Of a DNA stretch of 64,000 nt, positions 41,930 through 53,234 are shown piece after piece. The DNA is from Forficula auricularia. Its lineage: Eukaryota > Arthropoda > Insecta > Dermaptera > Forficulidae. Position 1 is the first letter of the stretch, and each line of letters opens with the position of its first letter. The DNA is taken from assembly GCA_024734495.1 (NCBI GenBank), contig JALMQS010000317.1, positions 112,175 through 176,174 on the forward strand, in the 5' to 3' direction. A program made the translations under genes and the position numbers. The notes below the pieces were generated by a model, which had not been told where the DNA came from, did no database searches, and saw nothing but the letters and a program-made list of their open reading frames with translations.

Positions 41930-42198
41930 ATCTCTCTTATTGCCTAAAATATTAACTTAATCGATTAAACATAAAGAGAAATTTTTTAGAAAATTTAATT
42001 CTCTACAAAAAATGTCTTTGGAATAAAATCTCTCCGATTAATGGTTTCTCAAGATAGAGGGGTTTTAAAGATTTATCAACATTGAAAATTCTCTCTTATT
42101 GACTCAAAATATTAACTTAATCGAATGAACCTAAAGAGAAAATTTGTAGAAAATTTAAGTCTCTACAAAAATGGTCCTTTAAATAAAATGTCTCCGAC
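41930..42198 (+). repeat. Two-copy tandem repeat, about 150 bp
   Basis: CTCTCTTATTG, TATTAACTTAATCGA and TTCTCTACAAAAA-type words at 41933-42045 recur at 42085-42198. Confidence 0.65.
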
Positions 42199-42220
42199 TA
42201 CCAACTAAAAACTTAGGAAG

Positions 42221-42401
42221 GAAGATTGAGATAGGAGTGTTTAATTATTAACCAATTAATTTTATTTATTTACATTGGACAATAGAGACTTGTTTATTTA
42301 TATTGTTGACTTTATTAATTATAAATAAATCCCTTGAATGTTTTATTATATATTTGAATTCTGTTAAATAAAGCCTATATTCCGAGGTGTAATCTTGTTC
42401 A
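42221..42401 (+). repeat. Left LTR-like repeat
   Basis: 181 bp from GAAGATTGAGATAGG to GTAATCTTGTTCA, nearly identical to 43621-43801. It contains AATAAA polyadenylation words. It behaves as the long terminal repeat of the remnant between them. Confidence 0.7.
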
Positions 42402-42768
42402 ATTTATTAGACATCTCATGGAATTGCTACAAGTAGGACTACTCCTTACAATCCACAAAGAAATGGTCACATTGAAAGAAGCAATTATACTATCTGGAAA
42501 ACCATACAACTAGCTGTGAAAAGGACTGGACTTGAAGATGCCCTCAACTCTATACGGTGTCTACTCTGTACTTCTACTAATATGACTCCACATGAAAGTA
42601 TGCTTAAGCACCCGAAGAGGTCATCTAATTTAATGTCTATCCCTTCTTGATTATTGACTCCTCCTGGACCAGTTCTTTTACGAAGATCGATTCAACAGTT
42701 TCAATATGAGAGGCAAACCCTAACTATGCTAATGTTTGACTTCCTCCGCGAGACAACCGTCTCTCTAA

Positions 42769-43359
42769 AGCCTAGTACACATTGGTAGACATGTTGCGCA
42801 ATTTTGGTCTCTGAGACGTGTCTCAGACATGTCTATAGACAAATCCCGTCTACGGGCTTGTTGCGAGACCACAAAAATCGCAAGTCTAAAGTCTCCCAAT
42901 CGCATGCAAAGTTAGACATCTTGCGGAACATTTTGTGTGGACGTCACTCGGCGTCTAGAGACGAGACACGTCCCAGTCTCTCTCCAGCTACCGAGTGGTG
43001 TTGTTCGGCTGTTTACAGTTATTTTCCAAAGTTTTACTGTTCTTTTGAAAAACATGTGGTCTAACGAGAAAGTTGAAGATTACCCTGTGTCTTATTGTTA
43101 ATGCGATGTTACGAGTCCCGACTACAAAAACCGGATAAAAAGAAAAGTGGCCCTGGAATCTCTGGCTGCAAAGCACAATGTGACAGTGGCAGGGATAGAA
43201 AAGAAAATCCAGAATTTAAATACTTCACACAAAACAATGTTCTCCATGGACTGATAATTCACATCGTAGTATTGACGCTAGACGAGACAAAGAACGTTGT
43301 CTCTAGACCGTGTCTCGAGACGGTCTATAGACAAATCGCGCAACATGGTCTACTAGGCT
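42769..43359. mobile_element. PIF/Harbinger-type element with TAA duplication
   Basis: 591 bp flanked by TAA at 42766-42768 and 43360-43362. Inverted ends AGCCTAGTACACATTGG and GCAACATGGTCTACTAGGCT. A 3-bp TWA target and a MADF/Myb-type gene inside support PIF/Harbinger. It carries several nested GAGAC-rich inverted words near both ends. Confidence 0.75.
43054..43254 (+). pseudogene. MADF/Myb-SANT-like accessory protein remnant
   Basis: 67 codons from ATG with one internal stop (43099-43101): MWSNEKVEDYPVSYC, then DVTSPDYKNRIKRKVALESL and AAKHNVTVAGIEKKIQNL. The W...E...DYKNR...A...I pattern is that of MADF domains, a Myb/SANT-like DNA-binding fold often carried by PIF/Harbinger elements as their second gene. 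No transposase is present in this element. Immobile without one supplied elsewhere. Confidence 0.65.
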
Positions 43360-43620
43360 TAAGACATCTTGCTCCTCTACAAACTCATTTAATTGAAAAT
43401 GACTGTGAAGAAGATACTCGGTCTATCTCAAGATCCGGAATCTAATCATCTCCAAAATGACGTGGAAGATGCCCCACCATCCTTATCTCATTCCCCGTTT
43501 GAATCCATTGAATATTCTGAAGATCCACATCCTGAAGAAAACATTTATCCATCGACTTCGAATCTTCGCCGCAGCTCCAGAGTTCGAAAACCATCTGCCT
43601 ATCTAAGCGACTACCCACGG

Positions 43621-43801
43621 GAAGATTGAGATAGGAAAGTTTAATTATTAACCAATTAATTTTATTTATTTACATTGGACAATAGAGACTTGTTTATTTA
43701 TATTGTTGACTTTATTAATTAATTATAAATAAATCCCTTGAATGTTTTATATTTGAATTCTGTTAAATAAAGCCATATTTTCTGAGGTGTATTCTTGTTC
43801 A
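43621..43801 (+). repeat. Right LTR-like repeat
   Basis: Nearly identical to 42221-42401, with a small deletion in the TTTTATTATATATTTG stretch and a 4-bp expansion in AATTAATTATAAAT. The pol stop codon overlaps its first bases. Confidence 0.7.
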
Positions 43802-44630
43802 GGGATTTAAGTTCTTCTTAATTTATTATTTACGCTGCTTTGAAGAATCCAGGGCTAAGATGGATGGAAATGATGGTCTCTTTGATCGTTTAAAAATAAA
43901 ATGGACGTTTGTGTGGGGCCATTTGTTATTGGAATGAACCCATTCATTGGGGGTGGCCTACCTCATCTTGGTTTTCGCGCTAACCAACCTCCGGCTTCTA
44001 TAATGAATCAGAGATGCAACCGCTTGGCGATTTGTTATACTTTTTAAAACCAAGAGGCTCAAGATAAAACGTCTCGAAGCCGAAAAGCGGTTCTTTAGAG
44101 CATCCGGAGTTTGAAAATAAATCGAATTAACATTTAAGTAAAGGAAGCTGATCTCATTTTGAACAACAAATGGCAATTAACATAAATAACGAAGAGAGGT
44201 AACAAATTTTCATCCTGTTAGGTTTATCGAATATATAGACAAGAAATCCCATTTCTCTACATCATAAAAGATTTAACATGAGTCAGGGGAAATATCAACA
44301 GGAGTAGGAACTTTAAATCGTTTATTTAACCAAAACATTAGGTAGATATGGAAATTTAAGTTCTTAATAATTAATTTATTTGATTTTTTAACAGTTTAAT
44401 ATCATCGACCAAATTTAAATTTTTATCTGCTAAACAACAAAAGAATTATCATCAGAGTCAAAATAAAATATCGTAGCGTCCCGCAATAATAACAAATTTT
44501 TGTATCTAATTTCCAAGTCCCGATTACTAGTCTAAGAGCTACTGACCATTTTGGAAGTTGATTTCAAAACCCAAATAACATATCCCATACTGTATACTAT
44601 TTTTTAGGGTAATCTGGGGCCCCTGAAGAT
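43802..44630. other. Unclassified region
   Basis: No family features; the minus-strand frame at 43958-44176 is not recognised. Confidence 0.35.
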
Positions 44631-44634
44631 GTCA

Positions 44635-45197
44635 AAAAATACCGTAAAATCACCTCATTGATTACATATAACTCTTAAACTGTTTACTCTACGGCAAAAT
44701 CCATTGGATGCAAAATTGTAGAGGATGTAAGTTTTGACATTTTTGTTTAAAATAATTTGAAAATAACCACCCAAAATGGGAGGGGAGGGTCAAAAATGAA
44801 AATTCTAACCTTTTCCACCAAACTTAATCAAATTTTGTATACATATTCTGTGGACCTCCAGAAGGCTAGAAATGCAAAAACTAACCACCCAAAATAGGGG
44901 GAGGGTCAAAAATGGAAAATCTAGGCCCTTATTGTTTCAAACATAACTTAGTTTTTGCATTTCTAGATTTTTGAGGGCCCATAAAATATGTATACAAAAT
45001 TTGGTTGAGTTTGGTCAAAAGGGCTAGAATTTTCATTTTAGACCCTCCATCCCGCATTTTAAGTAGTTATTTTTAAATTTTTTAAACAAGAATTTCAAAA
45101 TTACATCCTCTACAATTTTGATTCTAATGGAATTTGCTGTAGAGTAAATAGTTTGAGGTCAATTGATTTTGCAGTATTTTTTGACGCCTAAAAAGGA
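44635..45197. repeat. F2 units as an imperfect inverted pair
   Basis: About 280 bp (44635-44930) with GATGTCAAAAAATACCG, AATTGTAGAGGATGTAA and AATGCAAAAACTAACC returns inverted at 44945-45197. The centre is GCCCTTATTGTTTCAAAC. Confidence 0.7.
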
Positions 45198-45199
45198 CT

Positions 45200-45758
45200 C
45201 GATTTGGAGAGTAAGAATTTGACTTTCGGGGTGTGTGCTGATCACACTACAGTATGTGAATATGTTATTTGGGTTCTGAAATTGTATTTTAAAAGAAAAC
45301 ATTTCAAATTAAAATCTCAGATTAACAGATTTGCGAAGGTAATTCAGATTTCAGGGTTTCATGACTTACTCCCGCAGTTTCATGAAAAGTACCCCACCCC
45401 GTGTTCATGATATTTTATTATTGTGAAACCTACCTCGCATCTTGCTCAAGTTTTATTATTATATTAAAATGTTTCACCTAGAACCAACACCTAACTCCTT
45501 AAAAGTTAATGATATTTTATTCACTTCTAAAGAATTAGAAGAGGGTTTCATTAGCTTTTTTGAAGTTATTAACTTGAGCGTTTTTATTTTTAGCATAAAA
45601 TGCTAATTTTGCATCAATTTTCAACTCCCTCCCAGAAATTTCAATGACGCACTCTGTATCTTAACCCTCCTAAATTCTGCAGAGTTTTGTAGAATTCTGT
45701 AAAATCTCTTTATGTATTAAGTTTAAATATTCAATACCGATTTCTTAGACATAATCGA
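45200..45758. other. Unclassified region
   Basis: Nothing recognised; the short frame at 45204-45410 has no family features. Confidence 0.35.
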
Positions 45759-45761
45759 AAC

Positions 45762-45925
45762 AGAATGACACCTCTGGGGCATAATGGTCACCCTGAAATA
45801 GATAGTTTCAAAACATTTTATTTATTTTTATTTTATATTCGTAAGCTAACATAATCTCTCTATAAAATATTATTAACCAAAAAAAATTTGGCACACATAT
45901 TGATGCCCCGGAGGTGTCATTATGT
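45762..45925. mobile_element. Small MITE, about 164 bp
   Basis: AATGACACCTCTGGGGCATA and TGATGCCCCGGAGGTGTCATT are inverted ends around AT-rich DNA. It abuts repeat W copy 2. Confidence 0.55.
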
Positions 45926-45929
45926 TGTT

Positions 45930-46615
45930 GTGCGAGGCGAATATATTTTCTTTAAAATAAATATAAATTATTCTTAAGGGTAATATTTTGACATCCGGCT
46001 TCCCTTTTTGATCCTCGAATGTGACTATTTGACAATAGGAAAGTACTTTACAACTTCCTGGACAGACATAAATGTCAAATGGCTCTTAACACATGTCGGT
46101 TGTAAAAGTCATTGGGGTTTTTCATTTTTGCGTGGGAAATTTCCAGAGACTAAATTTCTAGAAATGGGAAGGCTCAATAATTTTAAGATACGCCTTGCTG
46201 ATTACAAATTTGGCCAATGAGAAGTGTTTTAAAATTTCGACTCTTCAGGCAGGCTTGAGTCAGTCAGAGAGTTAGTCAGTTCTAAGTTGAAACCCAGTTG
46301 GGGTTGTCAGTTGTCAATTGGAGTTGAGAGACGAGTTTTAAGCTCTCCAGCCATCAGCATGGAGAAATGTAAATTTATAAATAATCAATCAAAAAACCAA
46401 TATTAAATAATACTCTTTTCTTTAAATACATATCTCCTACTTCAATTACCATCAAATCAGCATCAAGACTGAAACAGGTCGAATCGCTTGGGCACGTTAC
46501 CAAGACCTTTCTGCGGGGGAACTTCTTCGAGTTAAATCTACAAATCGTCAACCATTCTCTGGTCAAGAAGGGTTGCAACCAAAACTCAAAATGTTGTTCT
46601 AACAATGTTTCGATT
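45930..46615 (+). repeat. Repeat W copy 2
   Basis: Intact copy of W, from GTTGTTGTGCGAGGCGAA to GGTTGCAACC, AAATGTTGTTCTAACAA. Internal words: CGGCTTCCCTTTTTGATCC, AGTTGTCAATTGGAG, GGTCGAATCGCTTGGGC. No terminal repeats are clear. Frames inside are not conserved between copies, so it is probably non-coding. Confidence 0.7.
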
Positions 46616-46624
46616 TTGTCTAAA

Positions 46625-46965
46625 AAATCTGTATTAAATATTTAAACTTAATACATAAAGATTCTTCAAAATTCAGCGAATTTGATTATAAATTGAAATT
46701 TGATCTCGAATATCTTTCGAACCAGTAGGTTTAACAAAAAATCATAGCAGACTTTTTGTAGAGTGTCAAATTATCTAGAAAACTATGTACTTTTCATTGT
46801 CGTTAGTATATATGTTAACGACTTAAAAAATTACAAAGAACGATATGAAATGTTTGCATGTTATTTCCATTTAAAGCTTTGGCTGCAGTGGAGGGCAGGT
46901 TAATATTGATATTAAGAGCTGTGTCAGGAATTTTTTTATACATTTTATACTTATGAAAGTTGTTC
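46625..46965. other. AT-rich spacer, nothing recognised
   Basis: No open frame of note. Confidence 0.35.
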
Positions 46966-46967
46966 AG

Positions 46968-47541
46968 TTTTTACTTTACCATACAGGGTATAGTCAAGTA
47001 TTGTAATCGTGCATTAAAAAATTGTTTTTTTTCCTTCTGTTTTGTTCGAAATATCTCAAAAAACGCCTCAAACTATTTTGAATAAAAAGAATTGAGGGAA
47101 ACCATGGCATTTCGCTCTACAAAAAAGCCCTAATAAGTGAACATCGAAAAAATTATATTTTTCGAGATAATAATTGTATTGTCAAAATGTCTGTCTGTCT
47201 GGTTGTTAGACTGTGCGTTACCAAATTTTGTGGACGAGCTAGCTCAAAAACTAGTGGGAATATCAAAACCAAATTCCACACCTAGTTTTGGTCCATTGAG
47301 ATTAAGGGCTGATTAGATTTTGGTGCATGTCGACCCAAAATTAAGGAGGTGGAGGGGGTGTTAAAAATCAAAAATCTAGACCATTTGAGCAAACTCAACC
47401 AAATTTTGTATACATAATCAGTAGGACTCCAGAAGTCTAAAATGCAAAAACTAACCGCCCAAAATTGGGGGTGGGGGGTGTAGGGTCAAAAAATCAAAAT
47501 CTTGGCCATTTACCAAACTCAACCAAATTTTGTATACATTA
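46968..47541 (+). repeat. F2 repeat, best-preserved left end
   Basis: Starts TTTACTTTACCATACAGGG with a hairpin (ACCATAC-AGG-GTATAGT), then AAGTATTGTAATCGTGC, ACCATGGCATTTCGCTC, a TCTGTCTG stretch and two 110-bp units with CCAAATTTTGTATACAT. It runs straight into W copy 3. Confidence 0.7.
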
Positions 47542-47543
47542 AT

Positions 47544-48205
47544 GTGTCGCCGACAATATTTTCCTTGAATATAAATATAATATTTCTTAAGGGTAATATT
47601 TGGCGATCGGCTTCACTTTTGATGCTCGAAGGCCCCTTTTTGACAATAGGAATTCGGCATCCTGGACCTTCAATAAATGTGAAATGGCTCTTAAAGCGAG
47701 TCGTAAATAAATGTCAGATGGCCTTTAGCCCAGATGTGTAAATGTCATTTTAGCGTGTGAAATATCTAAAGATTAAATTTCAAGAAATGGGAGGAATGAT
47801 TTTAAGATACGCCCCGCTAATTAAAAATTTGGCCTATGAGAAGGAATCTTAAAATTTCGACTCTTCAAGCAGTTTTTGAGTCAGTTGAGAGAGTTGGTCA
47901 GTTCTAATTTGCAGTTGAGAGAGGACAGTTCTATTTTGGAATCCACTTAGAGTTGAGAGAGGAGTGTTAAGCTATGGAGAAATGTATTAATTATAATCAA
48001 CGAAATAAAATGATCAATATTAAATAATGTTCTTTCTTTGAACAATCTCTCCTACTTCAATTAAATCATCAATCAGCATCAGGCTTAAACTTGGGCGCGT
48101 TACCAGACCAACACAGGGAGCTATCTTCGAGATAAATCAACAAATCGCCAACCTTTCTCTGGTCAAGAAGGGTTGCAACTAAAAACTTAGTGTTGTCGTA
48201 ACAAC
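47544..48205 (+). repeat. Repeat W copy 3
   Basis: TGTGTCGCCGACAATATTTTCC to AGTGTTGTCGTAACAAC-type ends; diverged from copy 2 throughout. F2-type words flank it on both sides, so it is probably inserted in an F2 array. Confidence 0.65.
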
Positions 48206-48345
48206 ATAATCAGTGGGACACCAGAAGTCTAATAATGCAAAAACTAACCCCTAATTTTATTAAATATTAAATATAAGTGAGGGGCCAGGTTGTATGGTAA
48301 AGTCAAGTGAATGGCCACATCGACACGTCAGCTTATTTTTGTAAA
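48206..48345. repeat. F2-type fragment
   Basis: AATGCAAAAACTAACC and the hairpin-like end AGGTTGTATGGTAAAGTCAA. A related end is inside the element at 34.5 kb. Confidence 0.5.
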
Positions 48346-48491
48346 TTTAGGAAATGTAAAGAAAAATATAGGTTTCCATTTAAAAAACAGAACTTGACCT
48401 TGAAATACCCTTGAAAGCTTGTTCTAGGTAGACAAACAATAGCGTAGTTTAGTTTCCCCCTCGAAATAAACAAACTTTTATTTAAAACTTT

Positions 48492-49722
48492 TTTACTTTA
48501 TCCAATGCAAAGCATGGGTAAAGTATTGTAATCGCTCTCGGGGCAAGCTTGGCTTCAAAGGGTCCTCAGGTAAAGACTACGGAACCCATGAACTCAATTA
48601 AAGTCACAAATTGTAGTATTCAATTAGGTTGAATTTTTAGCACGTGACGGTTTTGCCAAAAATTACATGGGGTCTCGTCGAGAGGCCAAAAAGTGCGATT
48701 TTTTCATTTAGTGCGTGCGGATGGATGGATGGATGTATGGATGGATGTATGGATGGATGTTATCGTTTTTTTGGCCCACGATTTTTTCCACACCGTTGCA
48801 CCGATTGAAATGAAATTGAAAACCTAGCATTCTTTTAACAAAATGAAGCGCTGATTAGTTTTTGGTACATATCGGCCGACAAACATTAGTACTTTATTTC
48901 AGTACTTTTTTAGTTTTTTCTAAATATCTTGAAAATGACTTAACCAATTTTGATGAAATTTAATATCCTAATTAAGTACCTTAGGGACCACAAAAAAGTT
49001 AAATAAAGTTTTTAGTAAAATTATATTTTAAAGTACTTTACTCTAGAATAAAATAGTACTTTTTTTAATTTTTTATTTTAAATTCTTTAAAATTTTTTCA
49101 TTTGATCTTTTTAATATAGCTCATTTAACCTAACTTAAGTAAGAATGGTTAGGCTTCTCGCTGTGAAATGGTAAAAATTTGGGAGGAAATTTTATAAGTA
49201 ACCATAGCAACTGCGTTGTTTTCTTATCAGTTACCTTTGCTGAAGACAGAGAAATCGACTTTAAACCAAAAATAGCGATTGATTCTCATCTAATACTTGA
49301 GGAATAACCATTTTATATTGGATTTTTGACGTTTCGGTTTTTATTGGTAACCATTGCTGAAGACACAGAGAAATCGACTTAAAATCAAAAATAGCCATCG
49401 ATTCTCATCTAATATATGAGGAATAACAATTCTACATTACGTTTTTGACGTTTCGATTATTATTGGTAACCAATGCTGAAGACATGGAGGAATCGACTTA
49501 AAATCAAAAATAACAATCGATTCTCATCTAATACTATAGGAATAACCTTATTGCATTCCATTTTTGATGTTTTGACTATTAATGGCAACCTCTACTGAAA
49601 ACGTGGAAGAATCGACTTAAAATCAAAAAGACTAAATTCTTTTTTGGTAAACAACTCAAGCTTGATTAATATTTTAAATGAATTTGGATAAAGTTTAGCA
49701 ACGATCCGTTGCAGTTTATTTC
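48492..49722 (+). mobile_element. SatE copy 3
   Basis: 1.23 kb from TTTACTTTATCCAATGC to CGATCCGTTGCAGTTTATT. It has the conserved block GGGTCCTCAGGTAAAGACTA, a GGAT/GTATGGAT microsatellite at 48718-48760, and about four 120-bp units (49240-49640). The terminal hairpin is GCAACG-ATC-CGTTGC at 49698-49712. It is a shorter sibling of copy 1, differing mainly in unit number. Confidence 0.7.
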
Positions 49723-49724
49723 AT

Positions 49725-50283
49725 ATAATGCACTGTTTTTGAGTTATAAGATTGTCTCAAGATAAAAAAACTCACCCGGTATATATCAAACCATGAGTTA
49801 AATATTCAAATATATTAAATTAAATTTTGAATCTCATGATAGAAGCATGATGAATCTTAATAAGCAGAGGGGATTTTTCAAGAATATTATTGTTATAAAT
49901 TAGTTAGAAAGGCTATAAAGTTGTTTTGGGACGAAGACATTATTCCTCTTCGCCCTTATACCATATACACGTAAAGTTTAAGTGAAAAGTCAAGACATTA
50001 GAAGTTAGCAAGAGTTTAGTATTCTTAAGAGGGTTCTTTTACCCAAACTTGGTTGGATGACAAGAGAGGGACTAAATGGAGATTTTTCAAATCAATGCTC
50101 TAAACACACCCTTTAATATTTCTTAAACTTTAGGAAAAATATTGATTAAAATTCCTTTTCTTTTCATATGTTATTATAACTCAGAGAAATAATAAATAGC
50201 ATTAAATGGAATAAGGAAATCTCTGCGTTACTAAGGTAAATATTTTGTTTATTTTTTAAAATATTTTTTTCTTTTTGTTTAGA
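49725..50283. other. AT-rich spacer, nothing recognised
   Basis: No open frame of note. Confidence 0.35.
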
Positions 50284-50370
50284 TCAGTGGTTCCCAACCT
50301 TTTTTTGACCAGGGACCATTTTGATTTCGTTAATTATTAGCAGGGACCACAAGGTTAAAAAATAAACTCT
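50284..50370 (+). mobile_element. hAT-like terminal fragment
   Basis: CAGTGGTTCCCAACC followed by GACCAGGGACCA is the style of many hAT ends. No matching right end was found; F2 words take over at about 50400. Confidence 0.5.
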
Positions 50371-50399
50371 AACAATCTAAAAATAATGTTTAATCGAAA

Positions 50400-50545
50400 C
50401 GTTTAACATAATCATAAAATTCAAAAGTAACATTATCTTAATCAAAATTGTTTCAATCATTGTTGAGATATTTCGAAAAAAGAAGCAAAAAAAAAACACT
50501 TTTTTCATGCACGATTACAATACTTGACCATACGCTGTATGTTAC
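50400..50545 (-). repeat. F2 left-end fragment
   Basis: TTCATGCACGATTACAATAC, TTGACCATACGCTGTATG: the F2 hairpin end on the minus strand. Confidence 0.55.
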
Positions 50546-50750
50546 TATCCTTCTAATCTTTTATATCTGAGGGTTTTAATGTATTAGGACCCATATATAT
50601 AAATGCATATTTTGGAGTTTAAGTGCATATTTTGCATATTTAGCGGTTTAAGCTATAATTTGCATATTTGTATGATTTTTGTCCCTCGTTTATTGGCAAA
50701 TCAGAAAAATAATTGAAGAATATTTTAGAGACAGAGAGGGGTTTCAAACC
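50545..50750 (-). repeat. TGCATATTT-type repeat, second copy
   Basis: Inverted match to 22070-22262 (TTACTATCCTTCTAA, TTTTTGTCCCTCGTTT). Confidence 0.6.
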
Positions 50751-50779
50751 TTTTTTTGACCCCCCACCCCCACACTCTC

Positions 50780-51410
50780 TCAATGTCAAACAAATCAACC
50801 ACTGCTAAAGCTGCAGCGCGCAAGCTTGGTCTCCTATTTAGGTCTAGACGCTGTTATACTCCCAGTCAACTTATAAGGCTCAAACTCGTCCCTGTCTCGA
50901 ATATGGCTCTCATCTGTGGAGGGGTGCCTCCAAGCATTCTCTTGCTACACTGGATGCAATTCAGAAGCGACCAATTAAACTAATAGGAGAACCGGCTCTA
51001 ACCAACTCACTCGACTCCCTGGCTCACCGAAGAACTGTTTCTGCCCTTTCCCTGCACATACAGATACTATCACGGTGTCTGTTCAGTCGAGCTGAAATTA
51101 ATTATCTCCCCCTAAAGCCCTCTTTATAGGTGAAACACAGGGTTTTCGATCGCTCAGCACCCCTTCGCTGTCAAATTGGATAAAAGTCGAACAAGCGCTT
51201 TCGCCAACTCTTTTATCCCTATGACCTCCAGAGACTGGAACTCGCTCCCTGCCACCATCTTTCCCGCGACTTATAACCTTCAGCTATTTAAGACCCGTAT
51301 CCACAGATACCTTCGACCCCCGCCCAACCCATAAAATTCTTTCTTCTTCTTTTCACGATGGAGGGGCCAAACCAGGCCTTTAGGGGTTGCACCTTTTTGG
51401 TGTAACTCCT
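50780..51410 (+). pseudogene. LINE RT C-terminal end, frameshifted
   Basis: Frame pieces: AKAAARKLGLLFRSRRCYTP (50797-50856), then after a shift CLEYGSHLWRGASKHSLATL and DAIQKRPIKLIGEPALTNS, LDSLAHRRTVSAL, and a decayed end with NWNSLPA-type and FKTRIHRYLR-type words near 51240-51320. The 3' tail is TCATCATTATCAT then A residues. CLEYGSHLWRGAS...LD-IQKR is a common LINE RT thumb/C-terminal pattern in arthropods. A fourth LINE lineage in this window. Confidence 0.65.
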
Positions 51411-51419
51411 TCTCTCATC

Positions 51420-51660
51420 ATTATCATAAAAAAATCGAGAAAATTTAAGAAAATAAATAAAATATTTTTAAAACAGATTACTATAATGTTTAAAATTAAA
51501 ATAATATTTATTTTTTAATGAAAATTATTCTAAACTTTGAAAACTTTAATTTTATATTAAATAATTTGCAATTGTTTCTTAAAGCTTTGTTAAATTTTTA
51601 AAGCGAGAATTTTTTTTAAATCACCCAGTTGTTCTATTAAAAAAAATATTTCGGCCTTTT
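51420..51660. other. AT-rich spacer
   Basis: Nothing recognised. Confidence 0.35.
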
Positions 51661-52146
51661 TAACCGACTTTAAAAAAGGAGGAGTTTCTCTATTCGACTG
51701 ATTTTTTTTGTGCCTATGTTACCCCATATCTCCGCCAATTGTGAACCCATTTCGAAAAAAAAATTTGCATTGGGTTCAGTCTAGCTTCCGATTGGTCCTG
51801 TTTTTTTTTATTGGTATTAGACCTTTTTGTTAGGTTTGTTCAGGCCTAACTTCTTTGTTTATGAACCGATTTCGATGATTCTTTTTTTATTCGAAAGGGG
51901 GTATCTTAGGGATGGTGTCATATTAATTTGGTCAAGTTCTGATGATAGGATCACTATTAATAACATCACTAAAAAGAGAAAAATAAAAATTTTTAAGAAA
52001 AAAATAAATCCGACTTCAAAAAATTAAATGCAACAAATAAAATAAACTAAAAGATATAAAATAATTATTATCTTATTTAGTTACAACTAAACGACGAAAT
52101 ATTAACATGAAATTACTTTTTGAAGTCGGTGCCAAACAAACTATAA
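51661..52146 (+). mobile_element. Foldback element FB-C, truncated in core
   Basis: Outer arm and left foldback arm as in other FB copies, breaking off right after GTGCCAAACAAACTAT. The start of the core is in orientation F. The right arm is missing. Confidence 0.75.
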
Positions 52147-52169
52147 TTAAACTAAATTCTCAGACAGAC

Positions 52170-52280
52170 TTACCAGAACTTTACAATATGCATAATTTAT
52201 TAATAAATATGTATGTACCATATATCTATTTTCTTCAAGCAGAGGAAAACCTCTTTGTTTCTCTTTATGAATCAACAACT
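52170..52280 (+). repeat. Penelope terminal scrap
   Basis: TTCAAGCAGAGGAAAACCTC then TTTGTTTCTCTTTATG matches the outer end of the 18.36-18.93 kb Penelope fragment (read in reverse there). Confidence 0.5.
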
Positions 52281-52540
52281 CTGCTACTCTCGGCAAAATA
52301 AAAACTTTTCAAATAATTTGTTAAGTTGGTACGAATTTTCCAATTTTCCACTTAATTACATTTTTCTCAATTTCATTTTAATAATTAATTGATTTTTTTT
52401 AAATTTTATATTCCTCTAATAGTTTATTACAAATCTTATTATTTTAATTAATTAGATAACTGGTTCAATAAATTGTTAAATAATTAAATTCCACCTTAGT
52501 GTTCATCCGTGGTTAGTCCAAGAGCCCACGACCCATTTTT

Positions 52541-53231
52541 AACCGATTTCAAAAAAGGAGGAGGTTCTCTATTCGACTGAATTTTTTTCTTATGTCCTAT
52601 GTTACCTGATATCTCCGCCAATTGTCAACCGATTTAAAAAAAAAAAATTGCATTGGGTTCAGTCTACCTTCCGATTGGTCCCATTTTTTTTTTATTGGTA
52701 TTAGACCTTTTTTGTTAGGTTTGTTTAGGCTTAACTTCTTTGTTTATGAACCGATTTCGATGATTCTTTTTTATTCGAAAGAGGGTATCTTAGGGATGAT
52801 GTCATATTAATTTGGTCAAGTTCTGATAATATCATCACTATTAATAACATCACTAAAAAGAGAAAAATAAAATATAATTTTTAAGAAAAATAAAAACCGA
52901 CTTCAAAAAATTAAATGCAACAAATAAAATACACTAAAAGGTATAAAATAATTATTATCTTATTTAGTTACAACTAAACGACGAAATATTAACATGAAAT
53001 TACTTTTTGATGTCGGTACCAAACAAACTATACCTATAAGCGAGCGTACCCGCCAAACGTACTAAGTATAACCGTCGAGTGCGATTCATAAAAAATATAT
53101 GTTTGGCAACCGACTTCAAAAAGTAATTTCATGTTAATATTTCGTCGTTTAGTTGTAACTAAATACAATAATAATTATTTTATACCTTTTAGTCTATTTT
53201 ATTTGTTACATTTAATTTTTTGAAGTCGGTT
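52541..53231 (+). mobile_element. Foldback element FB-D
   Basis: Full-length FB, plus orientation. Both foldback arms have the ACATGAAATTAC variant. The core is in orientation F (CGTACCCGCCAAACGTACTA reads on the plus strand), opposite to FB-A. Confidence 0.8.
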
Positions 53232-53234
53232 TTA

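Larger units (their letters stand above)
42402..43620 (+). pseudogene. LTR retrotransposon pol end (Ty3/gypsy-like integrase)
   Basis: Reading frames just after the left repeat encode the end of an integrase: GIATSRTTPYNPQRNGHIER, then ALNSIRCLLCTSTNMTPHES (about 42420-42620), and at the far end LRRSSRVRKPSAYLSDYPRE with a stop at the start of the right repeat. TTPYNPQ-GNG-ER is the known integrase core pattern and R-SSRVRKP the usual Ty3/gypsy tail. Gag, protease, RT and RNase H are all missing, so a large internal deletion fused the left repeat to the integrase end. A PIF/Harbinger-type element interrupts it at 42769-43359. Confidence 0.65.

Noticed and set aside
46008..46605. Open frames in repeat W as genes
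   Set aside because: Frames are not kept between the three W copies.
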